From the NCBI GenBank assembly GCA_022539475.1, contig VCMS01000169.1:239279-303278 (forward strand): a stretch of 64,000 nucleotides of DNA, read 5' to 3'. The position numbers were made by a program, and so were the translations under genes. This document shows positions 20,499 to 30,907 of this stretch, piece by piece. The notes below the pieces were generated by a model. It worked only from the letters and a program-made list of their open reading frames with translations. It was not told the DNA's origin and did not search any database. The DNA is from Gracilaria domingensis (Eukaryota > Rhodophyta > Florideophyceae > Gracilariales > Gracilariaceae). Every line of letters starts with the position of its first letter. Within the stretch, counting starts at the first letter, position 1.

Positions 20499-20792
20499 AT
20501 GGCGAGCTCAAGCTCAAGTAACCGTCATTGGCGGTCATCTTCCTCCAATACACAACGGTTCGAATGTAAACTATGCGGACAGCACGCTTCAAGACATGTC
20601 ATACTTCCATGTGGTGCAAAATTTACCGAGGCGAAATGCAACGAAACACTATCCTACAAAATCAGAACAATGGTCAGGCACGGTGGGCGCGTATTTTACA
20701 ACTTGGCATTGTGCTCTCCCTGTGAGCACCACAGAAACCCGGACCGAATGCACAGGGTTTCGAAGGAAACGATTGAAGCTGCTTTCAAGTAG
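20499..20792 (+). CDS. Small Cys/His protein family, copy C
   Basis: 97 aa from ATG 20499 (MASSSSSNRHW); the frame is open further upstream but that part overlaps the expected leader. The full family pattern is present: CKLC, then HASRH, a Cys 11 residues after the pair, KCNETLSYKIRTM, and NLALCSPCEHHRNP. The N-terminus is Ser-rich and probably disordered. It lies 660 bp downstream of copy B in the same orientation, so the two may be an old tandem duplication, although they differ at most positions. Confidence 0.72.
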   Translation: MASSSSSNRHWRSSSSNTQRFECKLCGQHASRHVILPCGAKFTEAKCNETLSYKIRTMVRHGGRVFYNLALCSPCEHHRNPDRMHRVSKETIEAAFK

Positions 20793-21734
20793 GAAATCAA
20801 AGAATTCGTTCGCCGTCATGAAAAATCTATCCCCTACTTGTCAACGGTTATCATTCTTGCTTGATGGAGACCGATTCGTATGAATTGGCATGGATTAATT
20901 TCTACCTCATCCATGTGTTTAAGATTATGATGGCGGCTCACATACACATACTGCGACACGATCCTTTGAACCGTGTTCTAATACCTCAGATACACTATTT
21001 CTAATGTGGCATCTGTGAACGAATGCTCGTCTTACAAAAAGCCTTAGAGATAAGGGATATGGAGATTAGTGCATCCTGGTAAGAAACTTGTGCTTTTCCC
21101 TGGCTCTTCGCCCTGCCTTTGTAAAAGTCAAATCTGTTATCTATATACTGCGACGTCCTCTAACCAAATAAACGTGCATATTCTCATCACATCTACAATT
21201 TTAACCTGTCGTCCTTGAAAGCCTCAAAGAACTGCAGAAAGCAAAAGGCTTCGCAATAATTCTAAATGTTCTTTGCGTTGGGCTCATATTACTTCTTACT
21301 GCCACAAAATACTGGACGTATTCCATCGTGTTTTGCGTCTGGCAAGGGGGAGCAGAACTGGTGAAGGTTGCTTCGTGCAAGAACAAGAACGTTGGAACGG
21401 TTGTTCACCCGAAGAAAAAGACTGACAAGGTGTTTTGCAGGTGCACCTGCAAAGCCTGGAACAAGATCGTATCGCAAACCATGTACGCGGTGGTACTATA
21501 CTACGATGAAGGTGATGCTCGGTGATGTGGAGGATACACCAAAGTGTAGCTCACCCTCTTTGACGAGTTTGTTTGGGTTCGGGGTGTTAGGGCTCACCTT
21601 CTTCCGGTCTCGAGTGATAACTAAACTTTATAGGGAACTTACCGCAAGGATATCTGATATGCCTCTCAGGATAATAACATTGTTACAAGGAACCTAACCA
21701 GGAGCCTGCGCTTGCTCGCTTCGGCTCTCGTGAC
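20793..21734. other. Intergenic, possible transposon remnant
   Basis: A plus-strand frame around 21350-21525 (including VKVASCKNKNVGTVV and CRCTCKAWNK) looks protein-like with a CRCTC cluster but starts and ends arbitrarily. It may be a remnant of a mobile element. No name can be given. Confidence 0.25.
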
Positions 21735-21885
21735 CGAGGAAGAAGAAGAGTTTACCACTTCCACAGCTTTGCGATACAACTCACTACCCAATGAGCACGA
21801 GGGTACACTGTCTCGTGCTCATCGGGCAACCTCAGTGAGTTGTATCGCAAAGCTGTGGAAGGAGTGAACTCTTCTTCTTCCTCTA
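21735..21885. repeat. Long inverted repeat (hairpin) of about 150 bp
   Basis: Arms of roughly 65-70 bp (GAGGAAGAAGAAGAG...CACAGCTTTGCGATACAACT) face each other around a loop of about 10 nt, with a few mismatches and one ~8-nt indel near the loop. It could form a foldback element or a small-RNA precursor. Confidence 0.85.
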
Positions 21886-22447
21886 CATGTGTAGGTCCAT
21901 TCGGAACTAGAATATGACGGTTCCATCCCTTTCTCTCGCATCGTTGCGCGCACGTGAAACCTTCCAACTTGCACAGAGAAACGGCTGGGGTTGATGTGTG
22001 ATGTCTTACGTCACAAGCAGGAGTGGGCGGACGGAAAAGCCGTCGAAGGGCGTCGAAAGCGCGGAAAACATCGCCACGCAAATGCTACTTTGAACATCTG
22101 AGCGGACAGGGAGCGAACTTCGGCTCGGAAATGGATCCCATATCCGTGTCCACGCTGAAGCATGCCGTTGGCGCAAGCTGCCACTTCGCCATTTCATCAT
22201 TTTTTGGGGCCAGCGTCGAAACAAAGGGACATTGACGCGCTCGTCGACCTCAAGCTTGTCGCCTGCCCCGCCTCCACATGGGGCGCCTCATCGTCGAGGT
22301 GCTCCGGAAGCCCGTGGAGCACATCGCGCCCGCTCCGCTTTGCGGCTAGCCATCGGCAGGCGCCGCGCTTAAAAAGGTGCGAAAGTCTTTGAAGCCAATC
22401 GACTGCGATGTGTCTTGCTCAAGCAACCTCTTGTTCTACAGCACGTC
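21886..22447. other. Upstream region of the dioxygenase gene
   Basis: A GC-richer stretch with no supported gene. It should contain the promoter of the DODA-type dioxygenase. Confidence 0.4.
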
Positions 22448-23260
22448 ATGATGAAGACGTTTCCACCACTTTTCTTGTCGCATGGAGCGCCTACCATGGC
22501 GTTAAGTGACGCACCAGTGAAACATTTCCTGGTAAAACTGGGCGCTCGATTGGCGAAGCCACGCGCCGCTGTGGTAATCTCCGCGCACTTTGAGACAACC
22601 AACGCTGCAGTGGTAACCGATCCTGCGCCGCGTACGACATACGACTTTGGTAACTTTGATGACCGTCTGTTTAAGATCAAATACCCAGCGCCGGGAAATC
22701 CGGAATTGGGCGACGAAGTGTTCGAACTTCTGCGTGCGGCAGACATTTCGGTGAAGAAGGTTGCGAAAAAGGGATATGATCATGGCGTTTGGGTGCCTCT
22801 TTCGCTGATGTGGCCTGACGCAGATGTGCCTATTGTTCAGGTGTCTATCGATCCCGACCAGGGAACTGACTATCATTACCGGCTTGGCAAGGCTCTCCGG
22901 TCGCTTCCGAAGAAGGACATTGCCGTGATAGGTACTGGAAACATCAGTCACAACTTACCAGTCTTATTTTCGTCAGGTCAAAACGAACAACGAGATGCTG
23001 AGTTCAAGCGACGTGTGCAGAGCTTTCTGCAGTGGTTCGATGCACAGATGAAAGTTTGTAACGTGGATAACCTGTTACATTATCGTGATAAAGCACCATT
23101 TGCGAAAGATAATCACCCTACAGATGATCATCTTATGCCACTTTACGTTGCAATGGGCGCGGCGGGAGGCGAATTCAAGGGGAGAAAGATTCATGAATCT
23201 TTCGATTTTGGAATTCTCGCAATGGATGCGTGGGAGTTTGTTCCGCATGCCGGTAGTTGA
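22448..23260 (+). CDS. DODA-type extradiol ring-cleavage dioxygenase (LigB superfamily)
   Basis: 270 aa from ATG 22448 (a TTG extension upstream is ignored). It matches the bacterial/plant 4,5-DOPA dioxygenase family (YgiD, plant DODA), Zn- or Fe-dependent enzymes opening catecholic rings. Metal-ligand motifs are visible: FLSHGAPT (first His), VVISAHFE (second His), KKGYDHGVWVPL (third conserved His) and GTGNISHNLP. The C-terminal NHPTDDHLMPLYVAMGAAG is the usual end block. Length is close to the ~262 aa of YgiD. There is no signal peptide. The substrate is not known. It is a single-copy metabolic gene in an otherwise repeat-rich stretch. Confidence 0.92.
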   Translation: MMKTFPPLFLSHGAPTMALSDAPVKHFLVKLGARLAKPRAAVVISAHFETTNAAVVTDPAPRTTYDFGNFDDRLFKIKYPAPGNPELGDEVFELLRAADISVKKVAKKGYDHGVWVPLSLMWPDADVPIVQVSIDPDQGTDYHYRLGKALRSLPKKDIAVIGTGNISHNLPVLFSSGQNEQRDAEFKRRVQSFLQWFDAQMKVCNVDNLLHYRDKAPFAKDNHPTDDHLMPLYVAMGAAGGEFKGRKIHESFDFGILAMDAWEFVPHAGS

Positions 23261-23910
23261 ACGCAGTTGCGTGCGGTTGCGGAACGTGACCGTCGGTGCC
23301 TCGGTTGTGCTGCAGGGGCACAGAAACTCGATGATTCGCGTATCGATGTAATACAATCTACGATTATCCTAGCAGCAAGGATCAGCTGTGTGTATCTGTA
23401 TTCGGTGGGGCCGGTGTTCGGCGTGAGATTGGTTTGATGGGTTCTGGAATTTCTGTGTATGACAAGTATACTTACTTTATATGAGCAATCTCCATGTGAG
23501 TAGAGAATTCGGATGTGACATAGACCATAAACCCCATCTCTGTTGCTGTTGTAGACATGGACGACAGTGTTGGCCAGGCAAGCAGTGTCAAGTGCAGACA
23601 TTCATAAACTTTTTTCCAGCTTGCTTTTCGTCCTCGATACCGCGACTTCTGAGCAAAAGGTTGCGGCATTTGCCACTACCAAGGGTACAGTACCTCAGAA
23701 ATCTCGATGAAGATTTGGACTGGATTACAGAGGTAGATAGGAAGGCAAAAGAATATCAAATTTTGAGGAAGACAATTCAGTAAAAACCGTTCTGTGTTGA
23801 GGAACCTTTGTCGAGAACTGTGTGCCAAAGAGTTGACAGAACAACAGTTCACCAGACTGATAACTTACGGAAGGGTTTTTTAAAAATTTAAAACATACTC
23901 GTGTACTAAT
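23261..23910. other. Intergenic, no firm gene
   Basis: A plus-strand frame ending at 23783 (C-terminal LPRVQYLRNLDEDLDWITEV) looks protein-like. Its N-terminus is a run of Cys/His without a good start, so it may be the 3' exon of something or chance. Confidence 0.25.
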
Positions 23911-24427
23911 GGGAGCATCCTGAAGCCGCAAAAACGCAATTTGGTCGACGCGCAAAGTCACGATTTGATCGCACAGCGTGACTTTGCGCTTGCGTTTGAG
24001 CAGAACTCGGTAAGCGTGCTCGCCTCACTGACCGAGTTTTGCTCCCGTCACAAACACGCAATTTCTGAGCGCGTGCTCTTCCGAAATGAATACAAGTCGG
24101 CTGCTTTCGCTGCGCGTTTTCTTTTCGGCGCATTCACCTTGTTGCGCGTTTCTCTCGCTGCGCGTTGGGTTCAAGATGGAGGACGCTCACCGTCTCCATC
24201 CTGAACCAAACAAAACACTTGTGTGTTGAACCGCAAGCACCCCTCAGGCCTAGCGCACTAGGTACGAGAGGAATGCGTTTTGAATAAATGACTGAAAAGA
24301 ACTCTTCAAATGACTCTTTATTTGCGATGGAGGTTTACGTTTTTGTGGTTTCAGAAAGGCTTATGCCTTGGAAATACACAAACGCACACAATGCGATTTT
24401 GTGCGTTTGGTGTTTCAGGATGCTCCC
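23911..24427. mobile_element. Harbinger-like MITE, 517 bp
   Basis: Terminal inverted repeats GGGAGCATCCTGAA at the left and its exact complement at the right, with partial extension inward (CGCAAAAACGCAATTT against a related copy). AAT flanks both ends and is a candidate 3-bp target duplication, as made by PIF/Harbinger-type transposases. Internal inverted repeats are present (GCGCAAAGTCACG near 23951 and its complement near 23980). There is no transposase gene, so the element is non-autonomous. Confidence 0.75.
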
Positions 24428-24641
24428 AATAGCAATTTATTGGTTTGAATTTCAAACTTCGTAAGCCTGATGGGTTGAGGCTGCAGGCAGCTTTAATTAA
24501 TGTAGAATTTTACGAGAAAAAGGGGCGCTAAGCTCAACACCGTACTAATGAGATACATGTGTTACGCACATAGTATTACATTTAAATGTTGGCTGTTTCA
24601 CATATATTATTTGTTTCGTATAAGAATTAAAAGAAGTAAGT
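24428..24641. other. AT-rich spacer
   Basis: Nothing recognised between two inverted-repeat elements. Confidence 0.4.
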
Positions 24642-24791
24642 CACCATATTACCTTTACAACACACGTCAGCACTCAGCACAGTATTTCTTGAAGCTGAAA
24701 TATGACATATGATATGACATATTCATATCATATGTCATATTTCAGCTTCAAGAAATACTGTGATGACATGTTTTGTAAAGGTAATATGGTG
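24642..24791. repeat. 150-bp foldback with a perfect 40-bp palindrome
   Basis: The core is two exact 40-nt arms (24678-24717 and 24723-24762) separated by 5 nt. A further exact 19-nt outer pair (CACCATATTACCTTTACAA at 24642-24660 and its complement at 24773-24791) encloses it, with unpaired interior bulges of about 10-17 nt. Confidence 0.93.
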
Positions 24792-25051
24792 CTGGGAGAG
24801 GTGGGGAGAAGACTATGAAACAATATTTGCCCACACTCTCGCAGCAATGGTACTCTACACTCAGGTGCACCCATCCTTGCGCAATGGATCACGAATCGGA
24901 ATGCCATGTTCTCTCTCCCTCTCGGAAAATCTCACGCAAAACTAAACTCAAATTGAGAAATCAATACGAGACCATGAACATTCTTTCATCTACAGAACCG
25001 AAAGTATGATCGTCGCCGATGTCAAATAAGTCAAACAAGACTGCATTTTGA
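24792..25051. other. Spacer, nothing recognised
   Basis: Two short overlapping plus-strand frames without motifs. Confidence 0.4.
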
Positions 25052-25059
25052 CCGCATTG

Positions 25060-25243
25060 CAGGGCCGTATTTGTCACTATCAAAATTGTAAATTGAGTAG
25101 TCACTAGTCAACAAAAATGACAAATCGACTAGTCACAACGCTCTAAAAATAAGGAAAAAATAGCATACGGACTAGTCGTTCTGCTAAAGTAGTCAGTCAA
25201 ACTCTATTATTTGGCAAAATAGTCAGTCACAAATACGGGCCTG
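25060..25243. mobile_element. hAT-type MITE, 184 bp, with 8-bp target duplication
   Basis: Ends are CAGGGCCGTATTTGTCAC at the left and, inverted, CAGGCCCGTATTTGTGAC at the right. The flanks CCGCATTG at 25052-25059 and 25244-25251 are identical 8-mers. CAGGG termini plus an 8-bp duplication are the hallmarks of hAT transposition. Inside are repeated GACTAGTC-like motifs. It is non-coding. A related terminal sequence occurs at 34479. Confidence 0.88.
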
Positions 25244-25314
25244 CCGCATTGACAGAGGAAGCACCGTAAACCTAACCGCTAAATAGAGGCAAGATCAATC
25301 ATGGGTTTCAGCCT

Positions 25315-25322
25315 TATATAAA
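25315..25322 (+). promoter_or_regulatory. TATA box of the knottin-like secreted protein gene
   Basis: TATATAAA lies 135 bp before the ATG at 25457, leaving a leader of about 100 nt. Confidence 0.55.
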
Positions 25323-25456
25323 CGCTCATCGAACGCCCTCACTCCATTCTGCAACCATTCTCTCCGATCAGGTTCTTAAGAAATCACGAAAATCTTCTGA
25401 CAGTCTACCCAAACCCAAGCTTTCATCTCGTTAGAAGCCGAGTGCTCTAAGCTAAT

Positions 25457-26100
25457 ATGGCACAGACTCTTGGCACCTTGTTCACTCTCGTTTTCATGAT
25501 AGTAGCACTTTGCATCCTGTCAGGCCCAGGTGCGGGCCACTGTGCTACAAACCTCAGGCACGACCTCAGAGCAACTGCTGCAGCCAATGCAGCAATTATG
25601 GGTGCCTGGTAAATGGCGCTACAGTTACGGAGAACACTCAGTGCAATCCGACGGATCGCAACAAACCGTCATGGTTGTTTTGTGACAACACTGGGTGTGA
25701 TGGATCGTGTGGTTCATGTTCTTGCCGTTTGATGGATGCCGTGCAGAAGCTTGGAGTCGACTGTGATATAAATCATGGCGCATTATTCTACGCGAACAGG
25801 AAGGATGAGGACACGAGTTCGATGGGTTCATGCTCCAGTTGCGGGAATGCTGATAAACCACATATTATCCGGGGAGATATTCCTTTGGACGCTTGCCCAC
25901 CGTTGTGTCATGATAACAGATCCGGGTGCAAGGAAGATGAGAAGTGTTGCGGCACAAACATATGCAAAGGAACGGAATTCTTTGGGGTCGGAAAATGTGA
26001 GCCTTGCTATTCATCAGGAACTAGGTGTATTTACCACAGTGATTGTTGCGGCAACCTCAGTTGCTATTCTAAATGGTTCGGGCCGAAGAGATGCAGGTAA
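25457..26100 (+). CDS. Cys-rich secreted protein with knottin-like C-terminus, signal peptide in another frame
   Basis: ATG 25457 opens a clear signal peptide (MAQTLGTLFTLVFMIV, then ALCILSGPGAG), but that frame stops near 25610. The Cys-rich mature part is in the neighbouring frame and runs to the stop at 26098-26100. So either a small unrecognised intron or a one-base shift separates them between about 25500 and 25590. The mature part has about 30 Cys. The last ~35 residues (KCEPCYSSGTRCIYH, SDCCGNLSCYS and a final C) follow the C-x(n)-C-x5-CC-x3-C-x(n)-C order of inhibitor-cystine-knot modules. Extracellular roles such as defence, inhibition or matrix are possible; none can be chosen. I make no toxin claim. 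Confidence 0.6.
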
Positions 26101-28288
26101 ATATATCCATCGTGTTTGTCGTCAAATTGAGTTCTTTTATAAGATGCTTACTTGCAGATTCCATGTGATTAGACATGTGAATACCGGGAGGCAGATAAGT
26201 TAGCCCAAAAAGATGTTGCAAATAAATGAATCTCAAACGCCTAATGAAATGGTGTACGTCGTACTCACAGTGCAAACTAATATTCCGTACAACACGCACA
26301 TTCTTTGAGCATTATCCAAGATTGAACGACGTAAACAGAGCTTTCTTGATTCTATTATTTGTTCAGCTAACTAGATTACGCTCATTTCTGCAAATGTAAT
26401 TAAATATCTACGGTCACGAGCATTGAAGGTCGTTCAACACTAACCGGTTGGGAGAGGTTAAGTGGCTTTGATGCTGGGATGAGTATTGGGGTGAGGGGTG
26501 CCTGCGTGGAGCACATGCGTTCCGCCCGTCGAGGTGGGCCGACATGCGATGCAAGTCTTCGATACTTGTTCGTAGCGAAATGGATCTGCGCTTGGGTGTG
26601 ACGCGGAAAACTTGCCTCTATGTCATAGATGAGCAGCTCGTTTGAGCTTCCGGTGGGATTCCTACAGAGTCAAGATGAAATTTCATATTGTCTAGAAGTA
26701 ATAAATCTAGAATGCCCGTAATAAACTACAACAACAACAACATGTACGGTCCAGTCAATCTCTGGAAAGAGCCTGGTTCGTTGCCGCGAGACTAAGCTAT
26801 GCGGTAATTAGGAGAACAGGTTCACGTGCCTCTGCTTTAGGTACAACAAGTTGAGAGACATGAGATAGCTCTTGACGCGGAGTCGAGTCAACTTCTTTTC
26901 GTTTCTTTATTGTGGAAGTAGTTTCTAATCACGAGGCTACCGTACAGCTTCAAAAGAAGCTCTCTCTCTTTAGGAAGGCCAAGAAGTTCTGTGAATTATG
27001 TCCAACCCAGTACTGAGCTGACAAATCGGGTCAACATAGTCATCATGAGTTGACCCTGGCCCCATGGGACCCTGTCCGCACGTCCAACAAGTAGTTCTGC
27101 TTCGGTCGCACGCCATCTTTGCGGTGACATTCAGTCATTCTGCATGATGTCTTTCAGCATAGAGCTGGGTGACTAAAAGCCACCCCCCTTTTCTTGCCAC
27201 TACCTGCAACATACTATAGAAAACAGAAATGTCTCAGGCTTTGGTATATCGGTATTATATTGAATCAGCTCTCATGCGAAAATTTTCTTTAATACATAAT
27301 CTACGGGGTAGGTGGAAAATATTTTTTCAACGACAAAGATGGGCTCTGAATTAAATGACACCGGTCAGAAAGCCGTTGATTTCAACTCGAGCGCCTTCAG
27401 AACGTCGAGTGCTGTAGAGCTTTTGCGGCCAAAAGACATCGGAGAGCCAGAATACCGACAATTATTGGTATGAGCAGCCAACGGGGTCCAAACCGCTTAC
27501 AAAGGCTCGCTAGGAAAGTTTTAGCATCTGGAGCAGAGCAGGGGGTGTCTCGTGATATTTGTAGACGCTCGTAACAATATCGGCAGGCCTTAGAATAGAG
27601 CATCGAAAAGTTAAATGCGAACAGCTCGCTCAGAGAAAACAAAAGAGAATGGTGGGCATTGTAAACAGATTTCTATGACTCATGTGCTTTCTTTTCTTCC
27701 CACGGTGTGTATCAAAGAAAAATTGTTGTCTGTGAAACGAAAACATTTTTCTATCTTGATATTTTTCACGCCCGTAATGATGGAAATACGGGTGTCCTCC
27801 ATTCCAACGTTAGTCATATTTTCATCGCTCGTCGATTCTTGTGACAATGGAGCTAAAAAATGGTAACCTTTGAAGTGCCTGCAAAGAAAACTATCTTGAA
27901 CCGGTCAGTAACGGTATTGAGACCAGCTTTGTCTCTCGGAGTTTTATCCTTAATGGTGAGCGAAATTTGTTAAAAAGAAACATGCTGAAAGCGAGCGAAG
28001 TCTCTCTTTGCTGGAAACAGTTGTCGATAATTGCAAGGAAATCACCTCTCGGTTTATGGAGCACAAAGTTTTGTACTAACTAAAGGTTGCTCTCTTCGTA
28101 CCTCAAGAAGGATCCATATTATGCCAGCACTTCTGGCAGTCTTACGTAGAATAACACTCCGCATATTATGAGAAAAGCTACCCTTACTCCCGAACATCCA
28201 TGCATGCAAAATATCGATAGAACCAGAAGGATGTATCACTGGTTAAAGCTAAAACTTTCTCCTTTGGGTTTGAAAGAAAGAACCTGAG
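26101..28288. other. AT-rich intergenic DNA with a possible LINE-like tail
   Basis: No gene is supported. A GC-richer block at about 26440-26745 ends in AATAAACTACAACAACAACA, which resembles the 3' end of a non-LTR retrotransposon or other polyadenylated insertion, but no coding frame confirms it. A minus-strand 68-aa frame from ATG 27603 has one hydrophobic segment (WLLIPIIVGILALRCLL) and is the only short frame worth noting. Confidence 0.25.
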
Positions 28289-28296
28289 TATAAAAG
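28289..28296 (+). promoter_or_regulatory. TATA box of Cys/His protein copy D
   Basis: TATAAAAG lies 106 bp upstream of the ATG at 28395. Confidence 0.7.
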
Positions 28297-28394
28297 TTCT
28301 CAAGTCTTCATCAGGAATATCTTTCTCAAAAAAACCACTGAACCCTTTTGAAAGAGTAAACTTTTCTTTTAGTTCTTTATTTCCAGAGCTTAAG

Positions 28395-28673
28395 ATGTCA
28401 AGTCAAAATTTTGGATATTCAGCTCCATTGCCTTGTGTAACGCAGTGCACTGTCTGTGGAAAATCTCTAAGAAATCATATTAGAGTTCAATGTCGTATTG
28501 CTAAAGGGTCTCGTTCCCAGTGCAGAGTAAGGACAACTTACAGGTACGACGGTGTAACCAGAGATGAAGAATCACAAGAGCAGGTTATTAAATTGGCATT
28601 GTGTATTCCGTGTCCGATACATGGAAGTCCGGCCATCTTGGATGGAGAAGCCGTTGGTTTCAAGCATGAGTAG
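28395..28673 (+). CDS. Small Cys/His protein family, copy D
   Basis: 92 aa from ATG 28395 (MSSQNFGYSAPLP). The complete pattern is present: CTVC, then NH, a Cys 11 residues after the pair, SQCRVRTTYRY, and IKLALCIPCPIHGSP. Ser/Gln N-terminus as in copies B and C. No signal peptide. It is isolated from the other copies by several kb, so the family is dispersed rather than one tandem array. Unknown function; predicted zinc binding from Cys/His spacing. Confidence 0.75.
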   Translation: MSSQNFGYSAPLPCVTQCTVCGKSLRNHIRVQCRIAKGSRSQCRVRTTYRYDGVTRDEESQEQVIKLALCIPCPIHGSPAILDGEAVGFKHE

Positions 28674-30907
28674 TCCTTTCAATGGAGGGGATAGCTGATC
28701 TATATGGTGAGGATAAAGCAAGATATGATGAACAGAACAAAGCACCTGATATTAGTCGTCAGGGAAAGGCTAAAACCCGTTTTGAGCCATGATTTGATAC
28801 TTCGGCTATCTATCGATACAGTGCTTTCAATACATTCGACGTCGGATCATAGCCCTCCGTTCTTTCTCTCTTCACTCACACTTTACGACAGAGAGACACG
28901 GTCGTTCTTTCCCTTCAAACTCTACGAATATGCGACAGATTATTCGTACAAAAGTAGCAGGAAAGATAATTGAGAAATTTACGGCTTGAAAGAAGTAAAC
29001 GAGGCTCGTCAATAGCTCTAAAGTCGCTTGACTACTTTATTGATAACTTTAGGTATGACTTCCAGAAAAGGGGATGGCTGTCTAACTTTATACTCAAAAA
29101 AAGAAGTCAAAAATACGCCCCTGGCCATATATATCTTTCTAATCCATTATGAAAATTTGTAATCATCGTTTCGAAACTTGAAAGGTGAAGGAAAGAAATT
29201 CTTTAGGTGTGAACGTCAAAAGTAAATTATGGATACGATAAATGGACTACTAACAAATAAAGCTGCATTTATGTATTGCATTTCAAAAACTCTCTCGGCT
29301 GAATTAGTTTCTTCTTTGACTGACAAACAAACAATAGTAATGGAAGTTTCGAGCTTTTCATGTGCAGTACTCTCGCGAGAGCTGCATTTGATAAATTTGA
29401 AGAGTCTAAGAGCTGATTTAAGTAAGTATTAACTGGATGCTTATGGATGAAGCCAGAGAGATTTTACCACTGAGGCCATATCCTATCGCTTTCGAATACA
29501 ACATTTTACAATAGGAAGCTCCTTTAATCCTTGAGCATTTACAAAACAATTTGGTTGTGGAGCCGAGCAAAATCTCCCAATTTTGTCTAAAGATCGCAGG
29601 ACACTCTAACTTCATTCATTTAGAGGGGTCTAGATCTTCTTATGATCTCCATAGAGATCGAATGAGAGAGCATTGGAAGAATTTTGGTCTTCATCCTAAA
29701 GATTTCAAAATGTTTGAAGACCTTCTGGCAACAAAGAAACTGGATGAGATGGGTGATCAGTCGTTTACTCTGGGGGGGTGAAGCAGGTCTGGGCGACCGT
29801 CTATCGTGTAGCACTACTGAGACTAGCAGGTCTTGTACTCTACGCTGCCTTGCACGGTTATCCTCCAACATGAGTACCACTCACAGCTTGGGCACCAAAC
29901 TGCTGCACGGTCTGCAGCCTGTGCTCGTGCTACGTGAGCATGCTGCACGATTCACACTGGTAGGTTGAAAAACCTCAGCGTTTCCCAGCAGTTTTACGAC
30001 AGAGTACGAAGTGAAGAATATAATTTACCGTATCTTGAAAGCAAAACATACTCAGCTCTTGTCGAGACTAGTACATATCAGATGGAAAAATTGCGAAAAT
30101 TATTAGTGATGGAGAAAAACACACAGGGCGCTTCAGAGACTGCAGTTTTCGACAGTTAATACCTCAAAAGTGCTCCATGGCTCTCGAAAGTTATGAAAAA
30201 AATCCGATGACGGATGAGCGAAAGAAGAAGTGCCTCAGCTCTTATGAATAAGACTCACAAAAAGCTCACCACTCGATAGATGCTCTGAAGTTCTCGTCAC
30301 AGAATATGGCCAATGAAAACGGCGAGGTTCAAAGAAACAATTTGTCTGTCGTTTGAGCTGCCTGTCGCTCTTTGCGTACCAGAGGCAATATCTTCCTAAA
30401 AGTAATGTAGAGGATTCTGCAATTCATTGTGCCATTGAGAATCGAAACAAGGATATAAAAGGAAATGTTACTTTAAAAAAGAAAGTGAACTCGCTACACG
30501 TAGGGCAGTCTGCAAAAAGAGTTTATCCCAAATACTTTATGGTATCAAATTAAGGACATGTCCCCATCTCAGAAAGCTCAGAAAGCTAAATGACCTACGC
30601 GGAGAGCTCATTGTGCAAACACGCTGTGACTGAATACTCCATGCGCTTTCGACTCCCTTACGGTATATTTGATTCTCGAAGAACTATCATAAAGGTTAGA
30701 GAGACCCTTTAAGGTCGAACGAAACCCATGTCTATTGATTACAAAAATCATTGAATTGAATGTTGTTCAGCAAAACACATTGATCACCACCTTGAAGTAA
30801 TTTTATTTTGAAACGGGGAGTCGGTAAACTAAAATTGTTCATTTTCTTAAAACATTTGAGCAACTGTCTCTGACTAAGTAGCTACAGATACGATTAACTA
30901 TAAACAC
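28674..30907. other. AT-rich DNA with a chain of short frames, possibly a decayed gene
   Basis: Plus-strand frames of 60-76 aa at 29229-29432, 29551-29781, 29965-30159 and 30353-30553 have protein-like composition (for example YLPKSNVEDSAIHCAIENRNK) but lie in different phases with stops between. A GC-rich patch at about 29780-29965 interrupts them. They could be remnants of one gene or exons of an unannotated one. No family is recognised. Confidence 0.25.
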
